Shown here: positions 56,179 through 64,000 of the stretch, one piece after another | How the letters are laid out: every line of letters begins with the position of its first letter | Numbering within the stretch: position 1 is the stretch's first letter | Origin: Hyphomicrobium sp. | Lineage (GTDB): Bacteria > Pseudomonadota > Alphaproteobacteria > Rhizobiales > Hyphomicrobiaceae | Assembly: GCA_002928735.1 (NCBI GenBank) | Contig: PERL01000005.1 | Location: 1-64,000 of the forward strand | Direction: 5' to 3' | DNA: 64,000 bases | Position numbers and translations under genes: made by a program | The notes under the pieces: model-generated | What the model was told of the DNA's origin: nothing | Databases searched by the model: none | Seen by the model: only the letters and a program-made list of their open reading frames with translations

Positions 56179-57245
56179 GCAGAAACCTTGTTGAAGGCGC
56201 GGACGCGATCGACAAGGCGGGCGACGTTTTCAGGCGGCGTATCTGGCACGATGCCGTGGCCAAGATTGAAGATATGCGGCAGGCCGTGCATCGCTTCCAA
56301 TGTCTCATCAATGCGGCGATCGAGGGCGTCTCCGCCGGCGACGAGAAGCAGAGGGTCGATGTTTCCTTGGACAGCGATTCCCGCATCCTTGGCAAGGGCG
56401 CGCATGTCTCGCAGCGGCATTGCGGTATCGCAGCCAACGCCGCGAACGCCGGTTTCCTTGACGAAACCGAGTGCATTCGAGCCCGCGCCGCGCGGGAAGC
56501 CGATGACCGGAACGTTCGGGTGGCGCTTTTTCAGATCGCGCACGAGGCGCGCAGTCGGCGCGGTGACCCAGGCTGCGAATTCGCGATCGGGCAGCGTGCC
56601 GGCCCAACTGTCGAAGACCATCACGGTATCGGCGCCGGCTTTGATTTGCTGGTCGAGATAATCAACCGACGTGTCGACGAGGATGTCGATCAACTGCTGG
56701 AAACCCTTCGGGTCGCGGTAGGCGAAGCGGCGGGCGGCGGCCTGGTCGGAGGAGCCTTCGCCGCCGACGACGTACGTGGCGACTGTCCAGGGGGCGCCGC
56801 AGAAACCGATGAGCGTGGTTTCTTTCGGCAGATCCTGGCGGAGCCGTGAAACGGTTTCGCAGATGAGGCCGAATTTTTCGCCGGTCTTGCCGCGATCGAG
56901 GCGGGTCAATTCGGCGGTCGATGTGATCGGCTCGAGCTTGGGACCTTCGCCTTCGAGGAAGGCCACAGATTGGCCGAGCGCGTCGGGGACGACGAGAATG
57001 TCGGAGAAGAGGATCGCCGCGTCGAAGCCGTAGCGGCGGATCGGCTGCAGCGTCACTTCGGCAGCCAGAGCCGGGGTGTAGCACAGCTTCAGGAACCCGC
57101 CGGCCTCGGTCCGCGTGGCGCGGTATTCGGCGAGGTAGCGGCCCGCCTGGCGCATGAGCCAAATGGGTGGGGTGGGAAGCACCTCACCGCCAAGCACCTT
57201 GAGCAGTTTGCGATCGTTTTGGCCTTTGGCCCCCGCACTCGACAT
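56175..57245 (-). CDS. hemE: uroporphyrinogen decarboxylase
   Basis: Decarboxylates the four acetates of uroporphyrinogen III to give coproporphyrinogen III. The 356-residue protein has the substrate-binding IWLMRQAGRYLAEYRATR near the N-terminus and GFCGAPWTVATYVVGGEGS in the centre. It points away from a gap with origin features; that is the usual hemE-oriC arrangement in this group. Confidence 0.97.
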   Translation of the reverse strand: MSSAGAKGQNDRKLLKVLGGEVLPTPPIWLMRQAGRYLAEYRATRTEAGGFLKLCYTPALAAEVTLQPIRRYGFDAAILFSDILVVPDALGQSVAFLEGEGPKLEPITSTAELTRLDRGKTGEKFGLICETVSRLRQDLPKETTLIGFCGAPWTVATYVVGGEGSSDQAAARRFAYRDPKGFQQLIDILVDTSVDYLDQQIKAGADTVMVFDSWAGTLPDREFAAWVTAPTARLVRDLKKRHPNVPVIGFPRGAGSNALGFVKETGVRGVGCDTAMPLRDMRALAKDAGIAVQGNIDPLLLVAGGDALDRRIDETLEAMHGLPHIFNLGHGIVPDTPPENVARLVDRVRAFNKVSA

Positions 57246-57660
57246 TCCGGTCCCTTAAATCCTTAGAGAGAGTCTTTCTAGGTTTCTTCTTTGACTCTTA
57301 GACCGAGGGATTGCGGGAATTGAGTGGTCATCCCCAGGTTCTCCAACGGGTCTTCGATGTGCACCGCGTGACTGACACCATGTAGTGGCAGATCGCGCTG
57401 ACAGTCTACCAGGGTCGGATGCGGCATTGGAAGTCAGTGTGTTGCGGTTAGCGATGCGCCGGCAACTCTCGGGGACAGGCTGGGGAAAGGTGACTAACCG
57501 GCGGGGAGGAAAATGCTTCTCCACGGGCAGGGAGGAAAATGGGTCAGGACTATCCCGGCGGGGCCGAATGTGGGTATCTGGCAGGGCAAGTCCACACTTG
57601 GATGGGGAGAGGGTCGGCCGCCCGCCCCACGCCGTTGATAACCCGGTCTTTTGTCCACAG
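57246..57660. other. predicted chromosome replication origin (oriC)
   Basis: A 415-bp gap between divergent hemE and ppsR, the position of the mapped or inferred origin in several alphaproteobacteria. It holds an 8-of-9 DnaA box (TTGTCCACA, 57651-57659). Weaker boxes lie at 57328-57336, 57517-57525, 57569-57577 (minus) and 57633-57641 (minus). It also holds two GANTC methylation sites (57270-57274 and 57293-57297) in an A/T-richer segment on the hemE side, and a direct repeat GGGAGGAAAATG at 57504 and 57530. No TTAA-N7-TTAA CtrA box was seen. Confidence 0.7.
57651..57659 (+). promoter_or_regulatory. DnaA box, strongest in oriC candidate
   Basis: TTGTCCACA differs from TTATCCACA at one position and lies one base before the ppsR start codon. 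Confidence 0.65.
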
Positions 57661-58512
57661 ATGCCGAACAGCCCGCCCAGTTACTATCATATGCATCTCG
57701 TGTCCGATTCGACGGGCGACACGCTGACGGCGATCGCGAAGGCCGCGGCGGCGCAATACGCGACGTTGAAGCCAATCGAGCATATGCATCCGTTGGTGCG
57801 GACTCCGCGGCAGTTGAAGCGCGTGCTGCAGGAGATCGAGCAGGCGCCGGGGATCGTGCTCTATACGATCGTCAATCGGGAACTTGTTGCGACGCTAGAA
57901 GACCGGTGCCGCGATTTGAATGTGCCGGCGCATGCGGTGCTGCAACCGATCATGCAGGTGTTCGAATCGTATTTGGGCGCGCCGCAGACGCCAACGGTGG
58001 CGGGGCAGCATGTGCTGGATGCCAGCTACTTCAAGCGAATCGATGCGTTGAATTTCACCATGCAGCACGACGACGGGCGGCTGCCGGAAGACCTCAACAA
58101 GGCGGATATCATTCTACTGGGAATTTCTCGGACGTCGAAAACGCCGACGAGCATCTATCTCGCGCAGCGCGGATATAAGACGACAAACCTGCCGTTGGTG
58201 CCGGAGATTCCCTTGCCGCCCGCGCTGACGGAGCCGCATTCCGCTTTTGTCGTGTGTCTGGTGGCGAGCGTCGATCGCATCACGGAGGTGCGGCGTAACC
58301 GGGCGCTGTTGATGTCGGACCGCGATATCAACGCCTATGCGGATCGCACACAGATTACGGAGGAAATCGCGTATTCGCGGCGCATTTGCGCGGACAACGG
58401 TTGGCCGGTGATCGATGTGACGCGCAAGTCCGTCGAGGAGACGGCGGCGACGGTGATTCAATTGATGAACGACCGGCGATCCGATTCGCGCTTGGCCGAG
58501 AATTCGCCATGA
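57661..58512 (+). CDS. ppsR: pyruvate, phosphate dikinase/PEP synthase regulatory protein
   Basis: Bifunctional kinase/phosphorylase (DUF299) controlling pyruvate dikinase or PEP synthase. The 283-residue protein has YYHMHLVSDSTGDTLTAIAKAA at the N-terminus, LLGISRTSKTPTSIYLAQRG (nucleotide-binding) and CADNGWPVIDVTRKSVEETAA. The ATG at 57661 is directly next to a DnaA box and has no clear ribosome binding site. It is the first gene of the ppsR-maf-aroE-coaE-dnaQ series. This is the homologue of the gene flanking oriC in Caulobacter. Confidence 0.94.
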   Translation: MPNSPPSYYHMHLVSDSTGDTLTAIAKAAAAQYATLKPIEHMHPLVRTPRQLKRVLQEIEQAPGIVLYTIVNRELVATLEDRCRDLNVPAHAVLQPIMQVFESYLGAPQTPTVAGQHVLDASYFKRIDALNFTMQHDDGRLPEDLNKADIILLGISRTSKTPTSIYLAQRGYKTTNLPLVPEIPLPPALTEPHSAFVVCLVASVDRITEVRRNRALLMSDRDINAYADRTQITEEIAYSRRICADNGWPVIDVTRKSVEETAATVIQLMNDRRSDSRLAENSP

Positions 58513-59108
58513 GCGGGCGGCTGCTCATTCTGGCGTCGGGATCAGCGGCGCGGCGGCAAATGCTTTCGAATGCCGGGCTGGTGTTCGATGTGGTGCCGGC
58601 GGATATCGATGAAGACGGCGTGCGCGATGTGATGATGGCGGTCGCGCCGCATCCGCAGATTGCGGTGGTGCTTTCGGAGACGAAAGCGCTGTCGGTGGCG
58701 GCCGCGCATCCGGGTGCGATTGTGATTGGATCGGATCAGATCTTGAGCACGGGTGATCAGATTCTTTCAAAGCCGGGTTCGCGGGAGGGCGCGCGGGAGA
58801 CGCTGAGGAGGCTTAGTGGGCGGACGCATTGGCTGCATTCGGCGGTGGCGATTGCGGTGGGCGATGATCTTAGATGGCGGACGGTGGAGAGTGCGGCGCT
58901 GACGATGCGCGACCTCTCGGACGCGGATATCGAGCGTTATCTGGATGCGGCGGGTCCGGGCATTTTTGGCTGTGTCGGTGCGTATCAGATCGAAGGAGCC
59001 GGTGTGCAGCTGTTCGAGCGCGTTGCGGGCGATCACTTCACGATCATGGGGATGCCGTTGCTGCCGCTGTTGGGTCAGTTGCGGCGGATGGATGAGGTGG
59101 CGGCATGA
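58509..59108 (+). CDS. maf: Maf family nucleotide pyrophosphatase
   Basis: Hydrolyses non-canonical or canonical nucleoside triphosphates. The 199 residues show LLILASGSAARRQMLSNAGL, IGSDQILS and RETLRRLSGRTHWLHSAVAI and the IEGAGVQLFERVAGDHFTIMG loop. Its ATG overlaps the ppsR stop (ATGA), a sign of coupling. Confidence 0.94.
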   Translation: MSGRLLILASGSAARRQMLSNAGLVFDVVPADIDEDGVRDVMMAVAPHPQIAVVLSETKALSVAAAHPGAIVIGSDQILSTGDQILSKPGSREGARETLRRLSGRTHWLHSAVAIAVGDDLRWRTVESAALTMRDLSDADIERYLDAAGPGIFGCVGAYQIEGAGVQLFERVAGDHFTIMGMPLLPLLGQLRRMDEVAA

Positions 59109-59938
59109 CGCGCGCGTGCGTTATCGGCTGGCCGATTGAACATTCGCGGTCGCCTATTATTCACGGATATTGGCTGCGGACGTATGGGATCGACGGCAGC
59201 TATACGCGCGAGCCCGTGCGGCCGGAGGAGTTACAGACGTTTCTGGCGTCGCTCGGTGAGCGGGGGTTTGCAGGGTGCAACGTGACCGTGCCGCACAAGG
59301 AGGCGGCACTGGCGTTGGCGGATGTGCCGGATGCGGCGGCTGTGGCGATCGGGGCGGCGAATACGCTGTGGTTGCAGGATGGGCGGCTGTGCGCGTCGAA
59401 TACGGATGCGTATGGCTTCATGACGTATCTGGGGTTGAAAGCGCCGGAGTGGACGAGCCGCGATGCCCCGGTTTTGATTTTGGGCGCGGGGGGTGCGGCG
59501 CGGGCGATCATGCATGGGTTTTTGCAGGCTGATGTGGCGCGCGTGCGGGTGTGCAACCGGTCGCGAGAGCGGAGCGAGGATCTGGTCCGGCATTTTGGAT
59601 CGCGCGTGGAGGCGTGGGACTGGGACGCGCGCAACGATGCAGCACGCGAGGCTGGCGTGATCGTTAATACGACGACGCTCGGCATGAAGGGCGCGGGTGA
59701 TCCGGGGATCGATTTTGCCGGAGTTCATGCCGATACGGTTGTGAGCGATATTGTTTATGTGCCGCTGGAAACGGCGTTTCTGGCCGCGGCGCGAGGGCGC
59801 GGACTGCGTACGGTCGACGGGCTTGGCATGTTGTTGCATCAGGCGGTGCCGGGGTTTGAGAAATGGTTCGGCGTCCGGCCCGAGGTGAGCGATGCGCTTT
59901 ATGATCTGGTGCGCGCGGATATCGAGAGGCCGGTGTGA
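59105..59938 (+). CDS. aroE: shikimate dehydrogenase
   Basis: NADPH-dependent reduction of 3-dehydroshikimate in the aromatic amino acid pathway. The 277-residue protein has GWPIEHSRSPIIHGYWL, the catalytic lysine in GCNVTVPHKEAAL, NTDAYGF and the NADP-binding ILGAGGAARAI. It overlaps maf by 4 bases. Confidence 0.96.
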   Translation: MTRACVIGWPIEHSRSPIIHGYWLRTYGIDGSYTREPVRPEELQTFLASLGERGFAGCNVTVPHKEAALALADVPDAAAVAIGAANTLWLQDGRLCASNTDAYGFMTYLGLKAPEWTSRDAPVLILGAGGAARAIMHGFLQADVARVRVCNRSRERSEDLVRHFGSRVEAWDWDARNDAAREAGVIVNTTTLGMKGAGDPGIDFAGVHADTVVSDIVYVPLETAFLAAARGRGLRTVDGLGMLLHQAVPGFEKWFGVRPEVSDALYDLVRADIERPV

Positions 59939-60555
59939 TGCTGGTCATGGGTCTCACCGGATCGATCGCGATGGGGAAGACGACGGCTGCAGCGCATTTG
60001 CGGTCGCGCGGTGTGCCGGTGTTCGATGCGGATGCGTGTGTGCATGAGATTTATCGGGCGGAAGCGGTGCCGTTGATCGAGGCGGCGTTTCCGGGAACGA
60101 CGGATGCTGGGGGCGTCAATCGCGGGCTCTTGTCGGCGGCGTTACAGCGGGATCCGGCCGGGTTCAAGCGGTTAGAGGCCATCGTGCATCCGCTGGTACG
60201 GGAGCGGGAGGTTGCGTTTCTGCGCGACGCTGCGGCGTCGGGTGCCGCAGTCGCCGTGCTCGATGTGCCGTTGCTCTATGAGACGGGGCTCGATGCGGCG
60301 CTTGATGCGGTGATCGTGGTGAGCGCATGTGCCGAGGCGCAGCGGGAGCGGGCGTTGATGCGGCCTGGGATGACGGCGGAAAAGCTCGATCAGCTGCTGG
60401 CGCGGCAGATGCCGGATGAAGAAAAGCGGCGGCGGGCACATTTCGTTGTGGATACGAACGGGCCGCCGGGGGTCTCGCTGCATCAGCTCGATGCTATTCT
60501 CGGCATGCTGGGTGGACGGCGCGCGCAGGCCTATGCGCGACATTGGTCGGTTTAA
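59938..60555 (+). CDS. coaE: dephospho-CoA kinase
   Basis: Final step of CoA synthesis. The 205-residue P-loop kinase has GLTGSIAMGKTTAA at the N-terminus, DADACVHEIYR, and LDVPLLYETGLDAALDAVIVVSA. Its ATG overlaps the aroE stop at one base. coaA, the first kinase of the pathway, is also in the window. Confidence 0.96.
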   Translation: MLVMGLTGSIAMGKTTAAAHLRSRGVPVFDADACVHEIYRAEAVPLIEAAFPGTTDAGGVNRGLLSAALQRDPAGFKRLEAIVHPLVREREVAFLRDAAASGAAVAVLDVPLLYETGLDAALDAVIVVSACAEAQRERALMRPGMTAEKLDQLLARQMPDEEKRRRAHFVVDTNGPPGVSLHQLDAILGMLGGRRAQAYARHWSV

Positions 60556-60593
60556 GACGAGATGGTGTTTTTGTGGCCGGGGGGCCTTTCAAT

Positions 60594-61328
60594 ATGCTGC
60601 GCGAAATCGTGCTCGATACGGAAACCACGGGACTAGATCCGACGAAGGGCGACCGGCTGATTGAAATCGGCTGCATCGAACTGTTCAATCGAATTCCCAC
60701 GGGGCGCGAGTATCACTGCTTTATCAATCCCGATCGCGATGTGCCGGCGGAGGCGCAGGCGGTGCATGGAATTTCGACGGAGTTTTTGAAGGATAAGGCG
60801 CGCTTTCACCAGGTGGCTGATGCGTTCTTGGAGTTCATCGGCGGGGACGTGCTTGTCATTCATAACGCGTCGTTCGATATCGGGTTCTTGAATGCAGAGC
60901 TGGCGCGACTGAACAAGCCAGCGATCGCAATGAGCCGCGTGGTCGACACGCTGGCGCTGGCGCGGCGCAAGCATCCGGCGGGGCCGAACAACCTCGATGC
61001 GCTGTGCAAACGGTATGGCGTGGATAATTCCAAGCGCACTAAGCACGGCGCGCTGATGGACTCGGTATTGCTGGCCGATGTTTATGTCGAGTTGCTGGGC
61101 GAGCGGCAGGCGACGCTGGGATTGGCGCAGTCGGCTGCGAAAGAAAGCGCGGCGCGGCGGGCGGGGGCGGCACAACGCAAGGCGGCGCAGCGGCCGGCGC
61201 CGCTGCCATCGCGTTTGACGGCGGAGATGGAAGCGGCGCACCGGGCGTTCGTGGAGACGCTGGGCGCGAATGCGCTGTGGCGGCGGTTTTATCCGCAGCC
61301 ACCTGCCGAGACCGATAAGGCGTCGTAA
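60594..61328 (+). CDS. dnaQ: DNA polymerase III epsilon subunit (3'-5' proofreading exonuclease)
   Basis: A 244-residue exonuclease of the DnaQ fold with Exo I IVLDTETTGLDPTKGDRLIEIG, Exo II VIHNASFDIGFLNAEL and Exo III H/D in TKHGALMDSVLLADVYVEL. A C-terminal tail links to the polymerase. The ATG at 60594 was chosen as the start of the conserved MLREIVLDTET; the longer frame begins inside coaE. Confidence 0.96.
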   Translation: MLREIVLDTETTGLDPTKGDRLIEIGCIELFNRIPTGREYHCFINPDRDVPAEAQAVHGISTEFLKDKARFHQVADAFLEFIGGDVLVIHNASFDIGFLNAELARLNKPAIAMSRVVDTLALARRKHPAGPNNLDALCKRYGVDNSKRTKHGALMDSVLLADVYVELLGERQATLGLAQSAAKESAARRAGAAQRKAAQRPAPLPSRLTAEMEAAHRAFVETLGANALWRRFYPQPPAETDKAS

Positions 61329-61334
61329 GGCGCG

Positions 61335-61823
61335 TTACTGCTTTTCGGCGGTTTTGGCCATTTCCTGCTGGCGACGCATATAGAGCGCGCCGAAGTCCAC
61401 CGGATCGAGCCAGAGCGGCGGGTAGCCGCCTTCGCGCGTGACATCGGCGACGATGCGGCGGAGGAAGGGGAACAGCAGCGTCGGGCAGTTGACGAGCAGG
61501 AACGGTTCCATCGCCTGGGGCGGGACGTTCTGCAGGCGGAAGGCGCCGCCGTAGTTGAGTTCGAGCACGTAGATGGTGCCGCCCGAGTGGGAGGCGGTGG
61601 CTGTGAAGGTGATGGCGCTTTCGAAAACGTCGGGCCCGAGGCGCTGCGCTTCGACGTTCACTTCGAGCGCGACCGCGGGACTTTCACCCTCTTTGATCTG
61701 GATTTTGCCCACGTTCGGATTTTCGAAGGACAGATCCTTGATGTGCTGGCCGAGCACTTGGATCTGCATTCCAGCGGGTTGGTTTTCGGTCGCGGCGGCG
61801 CCGCCGTTGGTCTCGTCTGCCAT
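61335..61823 (-). CDS. secB: protein-export chaperone SecB
   Basis: A 162-residue tetrameric chaperone that keeps precursors export-competent for SecA. Visible are QIQVLGQHIKDLSFENPNVG, VFESAITFTATASHSGGTIYVLELNYGGAF, and NCPTLLFPFLRRIVADVTREGGYPPLWLDPVDF. It converges on dnaQ. Confidence 0.96.
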   Translation of the reverse strand: MADETNGGAAATENQPAGMQIQVLGQHIKDLSFENPNVGKIQIKEGESPAVALEVNVEAQRLGPDVFESAITFTATASHSGGTIYVLELNYGGAFRLQNVPPQAMEPFLLVNCPTLLFPFLRRIVADVTREGGYPPLWLDPVDFGALYMRRQQEMAKTAEKQ

Positions 61824-61900
61824 GGGACTTTCGCTGATGTGAGCGCTGATTTGGGGTCGATGAACGCGGGAGCGCTAACACGCGGCGGGGCGGAGGGCAA

Positions 61901-62383
61901 TCAGGGGCGGTTTTCCTTGTCGTCATCTAACCGCTCCCATTCGCCTTCGATGACCGGTGGTTCATCTTGCTTGGGCGGCTGTCTGCGGCGCCAGCGCATA
62001 TTGGTGCGCCGGACCTCGAACGTCGATGAGCCGTCCAGGCGGGCGGCGAGCGCACGGCGGACGAGGACCCGGACGGGCGGTAGCAGCAGGAGAAGGCCAA
62101 GCGCGTCGCCGATGAGGCCGGGCGACATGAGGAAGGCGCCAGCGGCGAAGACGAGGCCACCGTCAGCCAGCGGGGCGATGGGCGCGCGGCCGGCATTCAA
62201 GTCTTCGGAGAGTTTTTCGGCGACCTTGAAACCCTGGCGGCGGAGGACAGCGGCGCCGAGCAGACCGGTGCCAATAATCACGCCGAGGACGGGCCAGAAG
62301 CCCCAGGACTGGCCGGCGCGGATCAGCAGCGCCAGCTCAAGCAGCGGGTATGCGACGAAAATGAGCAGAAGTGCGAGGCGCAT
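61901..62383 (-). CDS. fxsA: FxsA family membrane protein
   Basis: A 160-residue inner-membrane protein with the FxsA pattern: helices LLLIFVAYPLLELALLI, GVIIGTGLLGAAVLRRQG and LLLLLPPVRVLVRRAL, with the ending EGEWERLDDDKENRP, a common C-terminal motif in the group. It is linked to phage exclusion effects in E. coli; the cellular role is unclear. It lies next to secB and tim44, as in other Rhizobiales. Confidence 0.88.
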   Translation of the reverse strand: MRLALLLIFVAYPLLELALLIRAGQSWGFWPVLGVIIGTGLLGAAVLRRQGFKVAEKLSEDLNAGRAPIAPLADGGLVFAAGAFLMSPGLIGDALGLLLLLPPVRVLVRRALAARLDGSSTFEVRRTNMRWRRRQPPKQDEPPVIEGEWERLDDDKENRP

Positions 62384-62685
62384 ACATCAGTCCTGGCGTG
62401 TGTTTTGAGGGGGCTGCGGGCCGCGACATGCCGGCGTGGTCAAGTCGATCAGCAGACCCCGTAACCGGCGGGTTGGCGGTCGCGACACGGTTGGCATCTA
62501 TGCCATTGTGCCCTAAGGTCAAACCCAACACCAACCGCAAACCGAAACGGGCCTTAGAACAGGTCCAATTGCCCGGGGCAGCCATAATGAGCTGTGATTT
62601 CCCGGGCCCACCACCTACATGACAAGGGTCCCGCTCATTTGGGTCCCTGCAAAATGGGCCCCTGCCCGAACTCTTATCCGGAAAG
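62384..62685. other. 302-bp divergent intergenic region between fxsA and tim44
   Basis: It holds a threefold direct repeat near its right end (62626-62662) and a CCCGGGCCC stretch at 62602-62610. No gene was seen. Promoters for both neighbours must lie here but none could be identified with confidence. Confidence 0.5.
62626..62662. repeat. three GGGTCCC-type units at 15-base spacing
   Basis: GGGTCCC (62626-62632), GGGTCCC (62641-62647) and GGGCCCC (62656-62662) recur at exact 15-base intervals just upstream of the tim44-like gene. This phasing (about 1.5 turns) suggests a protein-binding array, but the sites are short. Confidence 0.4.
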
Positions 62686-63438
62686 ATGCCGATGGAAGGC
62701 CAAATCGACCTCTTTACCCTCTTGGCGATGATCGTCGCCGTGATTGCGGTTCTGAAGCTGAGAAGCGTGCTGGGTCAGCGCAGCGATGAAGATGACGCGC
62801 GGATCGAACGCAAGGCGCGGGAGGAAGTTCGCAATCCTGCGACGGCGGGCGCCGGGTCGGACAAGGTCGTGAGCCTGCCGCGGCGGGACCGCGAGGAGCC
62901 GGCGGTCCTCGGGGCGCCTGTCGATACGGAGGAGGCTGACAACCGCGTTCGCGAATTCGCCAAGGGTGACGAGACGGTGGCGGACGGCCTGTTCGCGATC
63001 CGGAAGCTCGATCCGGAATTCGATCCGGGCGCGTTCATTGCAGGCGCAAAGCAAGCCTATGAGATTATCGTGACCTCGTTTGGCGAGGGCAACAAAAAGG
63101 CGTTGCGCGACCTGCTCTCGAAGGACGTGCTGGAAGGTTTCACGGCGGCCATCAACGAGCGGGAAGCGCGCGGCGAGCGGATCGAACAGAATTTCGTCGG
63201 CATCAACAAGGCCGATATTCTGGAAGCGGAACTCAAGAACGGCGTGGCCAACATCACGATGCGCTTCGTGAGCCAGTTGATCACGGCGACGCGCGACAAG
63301 GCAGGCACCATTGTGGCCGGCGATCCGACGAAGATTTCGGACGTGACGGATATCTGGACCTTCAGCCGCGATATTTCGACGGCGCGGGCGCGGTCCAATC
63401 CGAATTGGCGCCTCATCGCCACGCAAGACGCGCACTAA
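62686..63438 (+). CDS. Tim44 domain-containing protein
   Basis: A 250-residue membrane-anchored protein with one N-terminal helix (LFTLLAMIVAVIAVLKLRSVLG), a charged linker, and a C-terminal Tim44-like domain (FIAGAKQAYEIIVTSFGEGNKKALRDLLSKDVLEGF, VTDIWTFSRDISTARARSNPNWRLIATQ). Mitochondrial Tim44 links the translocon to Hsp70; the bacterial function is not settled, but envelope association is likely. It may start at 62692 instead. Confidence 0.9.
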   Translation: MPMEGQIDLFTLLAMIVAVIAVLKLRSVLGQRSDEDDARIERKAREEVRNPATAGAGSDKVVSLPRRDREEPAVLGAPVDTEEADNRVREFAKGDETVADGLFAIRKLDPEFDPGAFIAGAKQAYEIIVTSFGEGNKKALRDLLSKDVLEGFTAAINEREARGERIEQNFVGINKADILEAELKNGVANITMRFVSQLITATRDKAGTIVAGDPTKISDVTDIWTFSRDISTARARSNPNWRLIATQDAH

Positions 63439-63463
63439 AGCCGAGGGCGGGGCGCGTGGGGCC

Positions 63464-64000
63464 ATGGCGAGCACGGATGTCTCACGCGCGCCGGTGACGT
63501 ATGCGGACTTACCGCATTGGCGCGAGGACGATCACGCGGCGGCGTTCGCCGCGTTTCTCATTTCTGCGCGGCGCTTGTTGGAGCGGGCGCGGGAGGGCGC
63601 AAAGCCGGAGAGCCCGGAGGCGCTCTTGCGGGTGGCGCGGATCGCGGTGGACGGTTGCGCGCATATTGAATCAGCCAATGATGCGCGGGCGTTTTTTGAA
63701 GCGCAGTTCGTGCCCCACCGGGTGGTGCATGGCGAGCCGTACGGTCTGCTAACCGGATATTATGAGCCGGTGATCCCGGGGTCGCGGACGCGGACGGAGC
63801 GGTTCACGGTGCCGGTGCTGCGTCGGCCGGCCGATCTTGTGAATGTCGTGTCCGAGAGTGAGCGCGGGGCGAAGGCCGAAGCGTTCACCCATTTGCGCAA
63901 AACGGCGACTGGCATGGAGCCTTATGCCACGCGCGCAGAGATCGAAGAGGGCGCGCTGGCAGGTCTGGGGCTCGAGTTCGTGTGGCTCGAGGATCCGGTG
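63464..64000 (+). CDS. mltA: membrane-bound lytic murein transglycosylase A, 5' part
   Basis: The reading frame starts at ATG 63464 and runs off the window, so 179 N-terminal residues are seen. VVHGEPYGLLTGYYEPVIPGSRTRTERF is the MltA-domain signature near residue 90. MltA cleaves glycan strands between MurNAc and GlcNAc. No lipobox or classic signal peptide is present at the chosen start. The order secB-fxsA-tim44-mltA is typical of the group. Confidence 0.85.
   Translation, partial: MASTDVSRAPVTYADLPHWREDDHAAAFAAFLISARRLLERAREGAKPESPEALLRVARIAVDGCAHIESANDARAFFEAQFVPHRVVHGEPYGLLTGYYEPVIPGSRTRTERFTVPVLRRPADLVNVVSESERGAKAEAFTHLRKTATGMEPYATRAEIEEGALAGLGLEFVWLEDPV

Noticed and set aside
57246-57660. 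CtrA binding sites in the origin candidate
   Set aside because: No TTAA-N7-TTAA was found; single TTAA or TTAG words occur but with wrong spacing.

Overview
The window is a GC-rich, gene-dense chromosomal segment from an alphaproteobacterium, most likely a Hyphomicrobiales (Rhizobiales) member. The evidence is gene order. The right half is the conserved replication-origin neighbourhood of that group: leuS-lptE-holA, then parB-parA-rsmG-mnmG, mnmE, rho, hemJ-hemE, a non-coding gap (predicted oriC), ppsR-maf-aroE-coaE-dnaQ, secB, fxsA, tim44 and mltA. The genus cannot be fixed by reading alone. No rRNA, tRNA, CRISPR array, transposase or prophage was recognised.

Left part (1-26 kb): an envelope M23 peptidase, leuB, small secreted proteins, a MOSC protein, a cysteine-rich unknown, a CoA-disulfide-reductase/rhodanese fusion, asd and a MarR regulator. 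Two tandem YciB paralogues follow with ftsY. Then come dapF, a PQQ sugar dehydrogenase, an EF-hand lipoprotein, ffh, rpsP, an HTH protein with a possible GrlR-like domain, rimM, a periplasmic rhodanese, a UbiH-like hydroxylase and tesB. glnK-amtB has a sigma-54 promoter and an NtrC-type palindrome. An L,D-transpeptidase and a CenR/OtpR-like response regulator with a cyclic-nucleotide-binding neighbour close this part.

Middle (26-45 kb): a convergent gap with a candidate C-rich-loop small RNA, lolA, ftsK, a DapC-like aminotransferase, a second ammonium transporter with its own sigma-54 promoter, a conserved unknown, a cupin, and a Fic protein coupled to a YggS-type PLP protein. A duplicated inverted-repeat module lies upstream of fic. 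leuS-lptE-holA follow, then a PfkB kinase, an HTH/phasin-like unknown, coaA and hisE.

Right part (45-64 kb): the chromosome partition locus. Four strong parS-like 16-mers lie at 47.3-51.1 kb and two weaker ones elsewhere. Two lower-GC unknown genes are inserted between mnmG and mnmE. The predicted origin lies between hemE and ppsR, 6-10 kb from the parS cluster, which is the usual alphaproteobacterial geometry.

The most unusual items are the repeated operator-like module at fic, the candidate small RNA at 26.3 kb, the accessory pair between two identical parS-like sites, the tandem yciB genes, and the rearranged rpsP-rimM and dapF-ftsY neighbourhoods. Start codons were often moved downstream of the longest open frame to match a ribosome binding site or the family's usual N-terminus; each such choice is stated.
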